From Oegoconia quadripuncta (Eukaryota; Arthropoda; Insecta; Lepidoptera; Autostichidae): 64,000 nt of DNA. The position numbers were made by a program, and so were the translations under genes. The notes beneath the pieces are model-generated. The model made no database searches and was not told the DNA's origin. It saw only the letters and a program-made list of their open reading frames with translations. Positions 23,958-34,950 of this stretch are shown here, one piece after another. Numbering within the stretch: the first letter of the stretch is position 1; every line of letters begins with the position of its first letter. Location of the stretch: assembly GCA_949316235.1 (NCBI GenBank), contig OX438743.1, forward strand, positions 19,775,771 to 19,839,770, written 5' to 3'.

Positions 23958-24228
23958 AAATATCTGACATCTTATCTCTGACAACCGGAACCGGAACACA
24001 ACAATGCTAACATGCGTTTGGAGGTAGATTTAAATAAGTTACGTGTTAGACAGCGATGTAGCGACGAACTTCAGTAATGGGACTAAACGAGGGGACAGGT
24101 TATTAGCCATGTTTAATAAGTCGGTTAAGCAGTTTCGTATATATTTAGCTTTTAACACAGCTTTAGATATACTTCGAACACATCTTGTTTTTGGTATACT
24201 TCGAAGAATCTTGTTGAGTAAGTGATAA

Positions 24229-24541
24229 TTTTTTTTTATGCCCAACGGGTTGGGACTTGACCTCAATCACACCTCATGTTAAGCGAGGATGAGGTCGAAG
24301 GTGGAAGCGTACTGACCCGGAAACCCCAACACATTTGGAGAACTGGCTATCTTATCTCTGACAACCGGAACACAACAATGCTATTAGCATTGCTGTTTGG
24401 CGGCAGATTTAGATAAGGGCGGACATTTAAAATGCTCTACCACCAACCAAACCGAGTACTTAAACATGTACCCCGCTGGGTATAGAACACGCGACCTCCA
24501 AATCGTAAACCCAATGTTGTTTACATGGAGCCACGGAGGCG
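24229..24541 (-). mobile_element. SINE-A, near full length
   Basis: From the T-run to the head GCGCCTCCGTGGCTCCATG (minus). The stretch with GGTGGTAGCTAGCCA is deleted, giving GATAAGGGCGGACATT. The B box has decayed (GGTCGCGTGTTCTATACCC). Confidence 0.9.
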
Positions 24542-25399
24542 CTTAATTTTCTACCTAGTTATGACAAAAGAGGATGCACTTTTGTCATAAAAATGTAGAT
24601 ATTACAGTACCTCGTTACGCGGTCTCTCGAATATTTTATAACCGCTTCTGTTTGCGTGGTGCCTTTACAACTTTGTACGAACCAAGTATAAAGTTTTGAG
24701 CACTTAAAAAGCACTTTAGGCTGTATACACACATGCATGTTTTATATTAATGTACCTGCCTAATCGCGCGTGCCTCGGCGCCTCGATTTAGCCTACAGGT
24801 ATTCAACCTTACACGCTTTAAAATAGACACCTCGGGCGTTGTACCTGAGCTTATTTTAGCCAAATTTGACTTAACGTTTAGTTAAACATTGTGTAAGTAG
24901 GTACCTACTTTATTATTAATAATACCTTTACGTGAGGAGAGTCAGTTGAACAATGGAGACTTTGCAAATGATGAATTTAGGGCGGCTGCCGTATTATACC
25001 TTGAATGTATGGGCGGAGCGAGGAACACGACAGAAATTTGACGCGAATACTGAAATTTATTTGTTTTTTTTTTATATAAATAAAAAGGCTTTTAGCCCAG
25101 GAGTGGGACAACAAAGGCTAATAAAAATAAAATATCAAAAATAAATGAATTTTCAAGAAGTAAGAAATCCACATCATTTTGTCATCCACATATTGTTTTG
25201 TAGGGAAATTTATAAATTTTCATACCGTTTCGGTAATCATTGAACCGATTTCCATCAAACACTAAGAACCTATATCCAGGTTTAACCTTAAAAATAAAAA
25301 AATCGAAAATATGAAAACCCTTAAAATAAACCAAGAACATACATACTCGTTTATAAAGTCATACGTGTTTCCTGTAGGGATAGGCAAAGACCATAGACT
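24542..25399. other. Unassigned DNA next to the LINE 3' end
   Basis: No gene or repeat recognised. The sequence AGGGATAGGCAAAGACCATAG directly abuts the LINE tail at 25400; no matching duplicate was found near the LINE 5' end. Confidence 0.5.
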
Positions 25400-25637
25400 C
25401 AAAATCAAAATCAAAATCAAAATCAAAAATATTTTATTCAATGTAGGATACAAAAATATCACTTATTGAAAGTCAACATGCTATTTTTCTTTTTTTAACT
25501 ACATCGCTTCACAAGGTGTTATGGTTAGGGAGAAGAAGCGACAAGAAACTCCGCAACAACACATCTTTTCAACTAGTCTCCATCCTTACAACAATATTAC
25601 ATAATTACAAAACAATAGCAATTAACATAACGACCAG

Positions 25638-28512
25638 CTAACACCAGACCTCCTTATCGCCTAAATAATCATCTATCCTGTAATAACCCTTCTTACACAG
25701 AGTTTCTTTAATGTGGCGTTTAAATTTCTGCTCTGTTAAGCTCAATACATGTTCTGGTATTTTATTGTAAAAGCGTATGCTGTGTCCCACAAAGGATGTG
25801 CTAACCTTGCTAAGTCTAAATTGTGGAATTTCAATTTTATTTTTGTTTCTAGTATTCAAATTATGATTATCAGAATGTTTGCGAAATAGGCATATATTTT
25901 TGCGTACATACATTATACTGTCATATATATATTGGGATGCAACAGTTAAAATACTTATTTCTTTAAACAGATCTCTTAGAGAATCACGGCAGCGTAATTT
26001 ATATATTGCTCTGATTGCTCTTTTTTGTAGAACAAATATTGTTTGAATATATACCTCTACCCCACAGTAGTATACCATAAGACATAATGCTATGAAAGTA
26101 GCTAAAATAAACGAGCCTCGCTGTTTTAATGTCAGTAAGTTGTCTAATCTTACGAACAGCATAAGCAGCAGAACTGAGCCTGCTCGCAAGTGTCTCAATA
26201 TGCGACCGCCACTGTAGTGTGGAGTCCAAAGTGATGCCAAGAAAAACAGTGTTCTCAACAAATTCCAATGGTTCACTATTCAACTTTAGGTTGTTTTCCC
26301 CCTGCCTTACATTAGGTAAGGAAAACTTAATACATTTGGTTTTCTTAGCATTTAGAACTAAATTATTCACAGTAAACCAGTTCGAAACCTGTGAAAGAGT
26401 ATCGTTTACATCGTCAATATCATTCGACCCTCTCTTTATTTTGAATATAAATGAAGTGTCATCAGCAAACAACACAATATCAACCAGGTTCCGAACTAAA
26501 TAAGGCAAGTCATTAATATAAACTAAAAACATAAAAGGACCTAGAATTGATCCTTGAGGCACTCCCATTTTCACAAAGGATCCTGAAGATTTTTCCAGAT
26601 TTACTTGAACTTTTTGAATTCTATTTTCTAAATAAGAAGTTAATAAGTCGAGGGCTTTGCCGTGCACCCCATAATGTTCTAATTTAAATAAAAGCGTTTT
26701 GTGATCCACACAATCGAATGCTTTTGAAAGATCGCAAAACACACCGATTGCATCGCTGCGATCTTCCCAGGCATTATAAATATTTTTAATTAGAGTTACA
26801 GCGGCATCCGTTGTCGAGCGACCGTTAGTGAAGCCAAACTGTTTATCATGTAGTAGTCCATTTGTATTGAAATGACACAATATTTGACCCAGAATAAGTT
26901 TCTCAAAAATTTTACTAAGTACAGGTAGAATGGAGATGGGCCTGTAATTATTGAGATCGTTTTTACATCCTGATTTAAAAAGAGGTACAACCTTACTATG
27001 TTTCATCAGTTCAGGAAAGACACCTTGATCAATACTCGCATTGAAAATGAAGGCTAAGTAAGGAGCGATCGTAGTGACAATATGACTCAACAGCTTTACC
27101 GACATGCCCCAGACATCTTCAGCTTTTTTTAACTTTAGCGTTTTGAAAGCCTTTATAACTTCGAGAGGGTCAACATACCTAAATTTAAGAACAGTGTGGC
27201 ATTTTTTTACATTAGCTACCATCAATGATTTAGCACGAATTGGTGATGAATCTAGTATTTCAGTAGTTTTGACTGGAATATTTACAAAAAAATTTTCAAA
27301 ATGCTGAGCTACTTCTATATCGCGATTGATAATTCTATTATCAATTTTAATTGAATATCCATTGTCACGTTCTTTAACACATGACGTTTCCCTATTTATA
27401 ACCTTCCAGACTGCTTTAATCTTATTATCAGCAATATTTACAATATTACTAATGTTTCTGGACTTAGCAGTAATACAAACTTTTTTAAATATTTTTGAAT
27501 AATTTTTAACAAATTCGCAGAACTCTAGGTCATCCTGCCTAATTGTCCTATCTTCATAGAGCTGAAATAACTTATCTCTACTTATTCGAATACCTTTCGT
27601 GGCCCAGTTACTGAATTTAAATTTATTGGTATTTTTAACTTTTTTAATTTGAAAGATCTGTTCAAACTCTTTATTCAAAACATTGAAGAAATCTGTATAA
27701 AATTTATCACAGTCAATTGTTTCAGACGAAGGTAAAGGTAATTTATTTAGCAAAACTTCTTTATACATTTCTACTTTTTCTGCAGGTATAGGTCTAGTAA
27801 TGAATTCTACTGTGGGATTGGATAACTTAATTAACGGAAAAGCAACAAGTTGCCCACAGTGATCAGACCTTAAACAGTTTAGTATAGACTGATCAATGAA
27901 ATTACAGTTACAGAAAAAGTTATCTATGCAAGTGGCTGTAGATTCAGTGATTCTAGTAGGCTCTAGGAATACGTTGTTTAAATTAAAAGACTTAAATAAA
28001 CTTATTATTCGAGTAGTTAACGACTTCTGCTCCAGCAAATCTACATTAAAATCACCACAGACTATAACTGACTTTGTCCCTCTAGTTACTAGTTTTAGCA
28101 CATCTTCCATGACCGACTCAAACAAATTAAAATTGTAAACATAAGGAGGTCTGTAGACGCAAATAACAATGTAGTTCTCCAACTCCACAGATGAAAGTTC
28201 AATAGTACATTCAATCGAAAGTGCAACAACATCTTTGCGTTCCTTCGCTTTTAAATTATTTTTAATTAAAATTAAAGAACCTCCATGTGTCTTAAACTGT
28301 CGATGGAATGAACTAATACAATAATAATTGTCATTTGAAATAATCATTTCGGTTTGTTTTAGCCAATGTTCAGTAATACATACAATATCGATGGTGTTGT
28401 GTTTCTCTAAAAACATCTCTATTTCTAGTTCTTTGCCAGAAAAGCACTGAATATTTTGACGAAATATTGTAAGTCGATTTGGCTTTTCCTTTGTCTTTTT
28501 ACCTAGTTTAAA
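25638..28512 (-). CDS. LINE ORF2: AP endonuclease plus reverse transcriptase (broken)
   Basis: Encodes the nicking and reverse-transcribing protein of the LINE. From the first ATG at 28416, residues 15-17 TEH, 88-91 YRPP, 121-126 GDFNVD and 184-186 SDH are the apurinic-endonuclease motifs. Reverse transcriptase blocks follow: YRPISIL (491-497), LSKAFD (563-568), GVPQGSILGP (618-627) and FADD (650-653), all intact. The N-terminal endonuclease motif, TIFRQNIQCFSG, lies upstream of that ATG, and no ATG precedes it in this frame back to the ORF1 stop, so translation probably enters from ORF1. Near 26050 one extra base moves the C-terminus (VLQKRAIRAIYKLRC... to DKEVWC) into another frame. Confidence 0.93.
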
Positions 28513-30100
28513 TATCGAGACTGCTCTAAGTCTCTCGTCTCAACAGGAGTCACATCCCTATTATTATAAATAATAGGTGATTTGATACCCCTAGAAGGGC
28601 CCTCCATTACAAAAAAGGATCTACCATTGACTGGTATCGTATAAATAGGTAAATTATAGGCTAACAACATAGCCAATTGTTTTATATAATATTTTGAAAG
28701 ATATAGTTTATCTTTCGTTAAAACAAGATTCCTAATAAACTTATTAGTGTCAAAAAATTTAAATTTGTCATTATAGAATATCATATTAGTTTGTAACCTA
28801 TTCAAATTATGGATATAGTTATTTTCATCACTTGATAAGCAATGTGAATAACCAAAAGCACAAGTAATAATTTTTTTTACATTTAAAGACGCAAGGAATT
28901 CAAAATTTGTTTTAAGTTGTTTTTTTGAAACACCCAATCCATTACCAACTAATATTACAATACTACAGTTTTTGTCATAATCTGTAAAACTCTTCACACA
29001 ATTAAACACCTGTTGATATGAAGCACCTGGCATACACATATTAATGACTTTCTGCTCAGTGTTGAGCTGCATAAAACTACCCAGATCTTTACCTATCCCA
29101 TCAGAGAAGATGTATACTCTAGGTGTTGAGGCCTCAGGAGAAGTAGGCGAGTGACCTGGTATAGCGGACGGCTCCGGTACTGGTATGGGACCCGATGTAG
29201 GAGTAAATCTCAGAGTACACGTGGGGTCCACTGCGGAGGCACATATGGATGCAAGCATGGGGTCATTAACAGTGTCTGCAACTTCTTTATCAGCTGGGAG
29301 ATCAATTAACAGCAGCTCCGTTAACTCAGCATTTGACGCAGATATGTTAACCATCTCAGACACTACCTGTGTATATTCAGTCTACTGAGATTGAGTGTTG
29401 TACAGTTTTTCAGACAAATCTCTGAGGTCATTTTCTAAATTAATTATTTTTAAATTTAATATTTGTATTCCATTGTCATAGTCTTCTCTGGCTTTTGTTG
29501 CACTTTGCTCAAAATCAAGTACTAACTTTCTCTTCAACCTTTTACATCTATAACCGATTTGAAGTTTAAGCCGTTCCGAACTAATATTGGCTTTCTTAAT
29601 AAACTTGTTCAGTTTTCTTAATTTCTTGTTTTTTTTTCTTAGGTAAAACCAGGTCCATGTCAATTTGTTTTGCCTGACTGGTTTGTAGATGACTACAGTC
29701 AATTAATTCATCATACAGGCTTTGTGTGTAATTTGCCCGTTCACATGACTTTTCCTGCTCGAACTGTGTAATTTGATTTTGTGCCTCGCATAGCTCATAT
29801 TCCAGTTCGGTGATTCTGGACAACGCCTGCTCATGAGTATCGTGGCAGGTTAATACAGTCCAGGGTGTTTTGCAACTGATCACGCTGACAAGTTACTTCC
29901 AGCAGTTGGCTATGCAGTGATGACAGCTCATCCTTAAGGGCAGTATTCCTTAAAACAACGTGTACAACTTCCTCTTCACTGTCTGATCTTTCTTGGAGGA
30001 GCTGTTCGCAAAGAGTCTTTGAGCACTTTAGTTCTTCGAGTGCTAACTGTAGCTTATGCTCAATTTCCTGTTCTGCCGCTGTGCTTCGAGTGCGAACCAT
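28503..30100 (-). CDS. LINE ORF1: coiled coil plus SGNH-like domain (broken)
   Basis: The nucleic-acid-chaperone ORF of the LINE. It starts MVRTRSTAAEQEIEHKLQ at 30100. A long heptad-patterned coiled coil follows through three segments: 30100-29831, 29883-29596 and 29702-29382. The two joins are +1 frame breaks, the second at a run of nine A (29629-29637). TAG at 29382-29384 then interrupts the frame, and the last segment (29363-28503) holds an esterase-like fold: YIFSDGIG at its residues 84-91, MPGASYQQV at 111-119, ILVGNG at 137-142, DKLYLSK at 218-224. Esterase-bearing ORF1 is known from CR1-type LINEs. The Ser of GDS reads Gly here, and the His of D--H reads Tyr. Confidence 0.82.
28506..28512 (-). 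other. Candidate -1 ribosomal frameshift site T_TTA_AAC
   Basis: The last ORF1 codons read TAT TTA AAC TAG. The heptamer TTTAAAC fits X_XXY_YYZ in the zero frame, and the -1 frame continues TTT AAA CTA GGT AAA into ORF2. No strong stem is seen 5-9 nt downstream; the nearest simple one (AATATTT/AAATATT) starts about 37 nt away. Confidence 0.55.
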
Positions 30101-30110
30101 GATGTAGGAG

Positions 30111-30770
30111 TATGTGACTGAAAAGCAAGCAAAGACAGGCTAAGAAAGTAACTAATATGTCAAAATAACTACTATGATATTACCCACCTACTTATTTAGG
30201 TTATGTTACTTATAGGGGGTATCTCAACAAGTACCTACTTGTTTCTATTAAATAAGAAATGCAAAAGGAATTGTATATGTACTAAAATTACTTTATGCTA
30301 TTCTCTTTAAAATTATGAGTAAGTACCTATACTGTAGTGTGACAATGTCTGCGGCAAGCGTTCGTTTCGTCAACTTTACTTCCACATATCGTCAAGTAAA
30401 GAGAGATGTAAACATAGCCCGTGTGTGGTGTACGTTACTCAGTTTCTGAGCAGTGTAAAGTTTTGGGGGTTAAACTATGTTCACAAAGTAGATATAATAG
30501 TTAGTTAGTGTATAAAATATTAATGAAAACGATACTCCCCAGGTTTTCCACAGCCAGTTCACAAATTTTATTTTAAAACTTGACGGTTAGGTACAGTTGA
30601 TTGGCAGTCGATTTGTATTCCGCCTTCGAGACGATTTTTACACAACTATTTTATATATAATTTGATTTGAGACACTTTATTTTACGTTTTCCAATCGGTC
30701 TTAAGTATATTACGAGAATAAAAGAAATTAATTTAATTTAATTATCAGCTGTACAAAAGTTGACATCTGT
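30111..30770. other. Possible LINE 5' UTR and flank
   Basis: No coding features. Part of it, up to perhaps 30480, may be 5' UTR of the LINE, but no boundary or target duplication can be recognised. Confidence 0.4.
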
Positions 30771-30883
30771 CCGCGAGTGTGCTTCCATTTGCTACGCTCC
30801 TGACACACCTCTTTTGCTTCATTCATCATAAGGATGTTCTTATATGCTCGTCGGTTTAGGGTCGACTTGGCCTTTCTTTAAGA
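30771..30883 (-). pseudogene. RTE-like LINE relic, downstream half
   Basis: Minus-strand reading continues the frame broken at 32550: VL then KKGQVDPKPTS, with RRACM-like text in an alternate frame, then a GAATGAAGCAAAAGAGG block. A near copy, inverted relative to this one, is at 51125-51221. Confidence 0.7.
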
Positions 30884-32380
30884 ATAGAATAGAATAGAAT
30901 AGAATAGAATAGAATAGAATAGAATAGAATAGAATAGAATAGAATAGAATAGAATAGAATAGAATAGAATAGAATAGAATAGAATAGAATAGAATAGAAT
31001 AGAATAGAATAGAATAGAATAGAATAGAATAGAATAGAATAGAATAGAATAGAATAGAATAGAATAGAATAGAATAGAATAGAATAGAATAGAATAGAAT
31101 AGAATAGAATAGAATAGAATAGAATAGAATAGAATAGAATAGAATAGAATAGAATAGAATAGAATAGAATAGAATAGAATAGAATAGAATAGAATAGAAT
31201 AGAATAGAATAGAATAGAATAGAATAGAATAGAATAGAATAGAATAGAATAGAATAGAATAGAATAGAATAGAATAGAATAGAATAGAATAGAATAGAAT
31301 AGAATAGAATAGAATAGAATAGAATAGAATAGAATAGAATAGAATAGAATAGAATAGAATAGAATAGAATAGAATAGAATAGAATAGAATAGAATAGAAT
31401 AGAATAGAATAGAATAGAATAGAATAGAATAGAATAGAATAGAATAGAATAGAATAGAATAGAATAGAATAGAATAGAATAGAATAGAATAGAATAGAAT
31501 AGAATAGAATAGAATAGAATAGAATAGAATAGAATAGAATAGAATAGAATAGAATAGAATAGAATAGAATAGAATAGAATAGAATAGAATAGAATAGAAT
31601 AGAATAGAATAGAATAGAATAGAATAGAATAGAATAGAATAGAATAGAATAGAATAGAATAGAATAGAATAGAATAGAATAGAATAGAATAGAATAGAAT
31701 AGAATAGAATAGAATAGAATAGAATAGAATAGAATAGAATAGAATAGAATAGAATAGAATAGAATAGAATAGAATAGAATAGAATAGAATAGAATAGAAT
31801 AGAATAGAATAGAATAGAATAGAATAGAATAGAATAGAATAGAATAGAATAGAATAGAATAGAATAGAATAGAATAGAATAGAATAGAATAGAATAGAAT
31901 AGAATAGAATAGAATAGAATAGAATAGAATAGAATAGAATAGAATAGAATAGAATAGAATAGAATAGAATAGAATAGAATAGAATAGAATAGAATAGAAT
32001 AGAATAGAATAGAATAGAATAGAATAGAATAGAATAGAATAGAATAGAATAGAATAGAATAGAATAGAATAGAATAGAATAGAATAGAATAGAATAGAAT
32101 AGAATAGAATAGAATAGAATAGAATAGAATAGAATAGAATAGAATAGAATAGAATAGAATAGAATAGAATAGAATAGAATAGAATAGAATAGAATAGAAT
32201 AGAATAGAATAGAATAGAATAGAATAGAATAGAATAGAATAGAATAGAATAGAATAGAATAGAATAGAATAGAATAGAATAGAATAGAATAGAATAGAAT
32301 AGAATAGAATAGAATAGAATAGAATAGAATAGAATAGAATAGAATAGAATAGAATAGAATAGAATAGAATAGAATAGAAT
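30881..32380. repeat. (AGAAT)300 / (ATTCT)n pentanucleotide array
   Basis: 1,500 bp of AGAAT with no interruption that I can see, i.e. 300 units. The minus strand is open in all three frames as cyclic FYSIL, so the 500-residue frames there are not genes. ATTCT is the unit expanded in human ATXN10 (SCA10). Confidence 0.98.
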
Positions 32381-32549
32381 AACTTTATTCGCTGACAGAA
32401 ATACAAGGTACACAGAAACACAACAAGCAATAAAAGTACAAAAAGCCAGACCATTTTATAATTTATGTGCGCCCTGTACCAGGCCAACGAATTGGATCTG
32501 ACTCAGCATAACGTTGCAGGGAGACCCCACAACGCTGATAATTCTGCCA
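30884..32549 (-). mobile_element. Short LINE 3' fragment with giant pentanucleotide tail
   Basis: The unique body is ~170 bp (32381-32549) ending GCGAATAAAGTT, followed by ATTCT units (30881-32380). It splits an RTE-like reading frame; the sequence TCTTAAA occurs on both sides (32550-32556 and 30877-30883) as a target duplication. Removing it rejoins DQIGIVL with KKGQV in frame. Confidence 0.85.
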
Positions 32550-32722
32550 TTTAAGACGATCCCGATTTGATCATGGTACGTTCGCCGTAATCTTCCCCTA
32601 CCAACACTACCATCCACATTCGCATCGTATATCTCTTTCGTTAGTCTTCTTTCATTCATCCTCTCCACATGTCCAGACTATCTCAGCATACCTTTTTCAA
32701 TCTTTGTCACTACGTCTTCTTT
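32550..32722 (-). pseudogene. RTE-like LINE relic, upstream half
   Basis: Reads GMLR, stop (for Trp), SGHVERMNERRLTKEIYDANV, then GRGRLRRTYHDQIGIVL. These are the conserved C-terminal phrases of insect RTE-type LINEs (GHVERM, GRPRxxW). The frame is cut by the insertion at 32549 and resumes at 30883. Confidence 0.75.
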
Positions 32723-33126
32723 CACACTGCTAATAATGTGATAATCTATTATCTACAGATAACATACTCGTAATATAATGATCCTTTGGTTAGGTAACGA
32801 TAATACGAAAGTCGTTTTAATTATGCGATAACTCCTGTGTAATTCACGTACTTTCATCATCTCTAATCCTCGTCTATACTAAACCCCAGTATTAGCTCGT
32901 ATGCCCCATGTCAGACAGTATTACACGGTACAAAGGACAACCCACAAAGGAAGGCAGTCCTTTGCAAACGAACGCCTGAAAGAGTGGAGTGTTCCACTAT
33001 ACGCTCCATATTTACTGACGTACGTTACTAGGAAGATAGAAATGAACAGGTGAACATAAAGAGCAGCCATGTTATACAGCGAAATGTAGAGTAAATATAT
33101 ATCTAATGTAACTGATATCTAACTAA
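32723..33126. other. Unassigned DNA
   Basis: Nothing recognised. ATTATAAATGCGAAAGTTTGG at 33130-33150 is the end of the repeat seen at 59960-60190, inverted. Confidence 0.45.
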
Positions 33127-33177
33127 TAATATTATAAATGCGAAAGTTTGGATGTTTGTTTATTTATTTGTTTGTTA

Positions 33178-33377
33178 AATAAATATCCTTAGACATACAC
33201 ACAGCGCCATCTAGTGCCACAGTAAGCAACTTTAGGCTTGTATTGTGGATACCAGATGGTTGATATACTACATACATATTTTTTTGTTGTAAATAAATAC
33301 TTATTATAAATGAAAACATCCATAACTCGGGTACACATGTCCGTATTCATCACACAAACATTATGCCCCTAGCGGGA
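33178..33377 (-). mobile_element. SINE-C, head cut off at the B box
   Basis: Complete distal body, from GACATACACACAGCGCCATC through GATACCAGATGG to CCCCTAGCGGGATTCG. The tRNA-like head is missing: instead, the sequence turns back as the inverted copy described at 33364-33396. Confidence 0.88.
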
Positions 33378-33396
33378 TTCGCACCCGCTAGGGGCA
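33364..33396. repeat. 13-bp inverted duplication at a SINE B box
   Basis: TGCCCCTAGCGGG and CCCGCTAGGGGCA are perfect inverted copies around ATTCGCA. The second arm replaces the expected SINE head. Confidence 0.9.
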
Positions 33397-33562
33397 AATT
33401 AATTACTCCATTTACCGTGCTGGAAGTTCAATGTTTATTTATCTTTTCCCTTTTTTTTTATTATTATATTTATGTATACGCACATAAATATAATAATAAA
33501 AAAAAAGGGAAAAGATAAAAAAGCATTGAACTTCCAGCACGGTAAATGGAGTAAGTTAATTT
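33396..33562. repeat. ~80-bp inverted repeat with a 6-nt loop
   Basis: Arms 33396-33475 and 33482-33562 pair almost throughout around ATACGC. Differences are a few bases near AATTAA/AACTTA and TTTATTT/CTTTTTT. Core phrase: CCATTTACCGTGCTGGAAGT. It directly follows the 13-bp scar at 33364. Confidence 0.95.
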
Positions 33563-33987
33563 AATTTCAAGATTATAAAACTAATAAGCAATAACATAAA
33601 CTAATAATGGCACGGACAATAGTCATTATTTTGCGCATTATACTGGTACACATTTTCTTTCATTACAGTTCCCTATTTCTTTGAGTTCCATTGAACAATG
33701 CTTGCATATTCATAAAGTTCGATTCAACAATTCGTATTCCGGCCTCGTCGATATCAAAACCAGTCATCGCGAGACAATCGCTTCGGTTGGTTGATTACAA
33801 ATTGTCCAAATATTTTATTCATGACTAGTTTTTTATCTGGAGATTCGATTGAGTACGTTTTTGGGTTATTTCGAAGTTTGGCTGAAATTTCAAGGCACTT
33901 ATTTAAGAAATCTTACCAATTAGTCCAATAATATCATTTTAACTTACTATAATATTAAAGACCGTGATATTTTACACGAGGATAGAG
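33563..33987. other. Unassigned DNA
   Basis: No recognisable feature on either strand. Confidence 0.5.
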
Positions 33988-34040
33988 TATCATCATCATT
34001 AGCCCGTAAACATCCTACTGAAGGGATATAGGCTAGTTCA
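33988..34040 (-). mobile_element. SINE-D tail fragment
   Basis: ATCATCATCATTAGCCCGTAA, then ACATCCTACTGAAGGGATATAGG is the complement of the SINE-D end (CCTATATCCCTGCAGTGGGATG...GCTGATGATGAT). Confidence 0.75.
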
Positions 34041-34769
34041 CAATTAATAATGAAATATAAAATTTGTTTTTTTTTTTCTTAAACTGCAGTGGCATATTTA
34101 TGCTATTTTAAATAAAAATAAAATAAAATCCTTTTTTCCTTTGGACACTAATTTAGCTCAATTTTTTGACATTAACGAAGTAGTTGAATTACACTTTGTG
34201 TATTCCAGGACCACGGAACTGAGAATTCACAATTTGCGCGAGTGGTTACGAGCCGGATCAGACGTTGTATGACTCTAGAGTATTCAAAGTTTTAGTATTG
34301 ATAGGAAATATTCGCTCGATACGACGACGACGACGACGTTCATAATTTTTGATACTATACCTAAAGCAAGCTGCAGAATCGTTAGAAAACATTTATATTC
34401 TGTTACTGATTATTCCATACTTCTACAAAAAAGTTTCATAGGAAGTTACACCACAAAACATACGTATTATTCTTGGATTAAATAAGTTAGGGTGAGCCTC
34501 TAGCAAGAGTCACCTTTCGAGTGACATAAGTGGAGCGTAAGTTCCGTTTCTCTCGAAAGGTCAGTCATAGCCATGGCAGAGTGCCGCGTCCATTTTTGAC
34601 CATGAATTAGTCAAATAGAAAATTTATTTCATTGGATAAAACTATCAATAAATCCGATCCACCGACTGAATCCACCGTCGTATTTTCATCTTCGGACGAC
34701 TAGGCGTGCCTCCCCATTGTATAGTTACGTTATATACCAAACATTCACACTAAGAAGTTCTATTTTTCA
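34041..34769. other. Unassigned DNA
   Basis: Only a short ACG run (about 34321-34339) stands out. Confidence 0.5.
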
Positions 34770-34950
34770 TTCATAATGGGAACAGCCAAGGCATGGAACT
34801 TCCTTCCGGCGTCAGTCTTTACTGAATCCTACAACCTTAGGATCTTCAAAAGCAGAGCGAATAGGCATTTACTGGGATCGCATGCTTATCTTCCACCATG
34901 TCACTTTCTATCAGATGAGATTGTGGTCAATCACGTATGTAGTTAATCAT
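34770..34950 (+). mobile_element. LINE family E 3' fragment
   Basis: ATAATGGGAACAGCCAAGGC, TGGAACTTCCTTCCGGCGTC, ACAACCTTAGGATCTTCAAAA, then CCATGTCACTTTCTATCAG. Encodes a decayed form of AKVWNSLPASVF...NLGIFKSRVNRHL. No A-tail. Confidence 0.75.

Larger units (their letters stand above)
25400..30110 (-). mobile_element. Near full-length CR1/Jockey-group LINE
   Basis: Order on the minus strand: ORF1 (30100-28503), ORF2 (28512-25638), 3' UTR, and a tail of TTTTGA units at 25400-25430. The 5' UTR limit is not visible and may extend beyond 30110. ORF1 has two +1 frame breaks and one stop, ORF2 one frame break, so this copy is probably dead but young. The 3' end of the same family recurs at 3563-4147. 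It lies in the same orientation as the muscarinic receptor exon, downstream of it, probably in an intron. Confidence 0.92.

Noticed and set aside
28414..28416. ORF2 start at ATG 28416
   Set aside because: It would remove the endonuclease N-terminal motif, which is encoded just upstream in the same open frame.
30856..32487. 500-543-residue open frames on the minus strand
   Set aside because: They are the FYSIL translation of the (ATTCT)n array; no stop can occur in any minus frame, so length carries no meaning.
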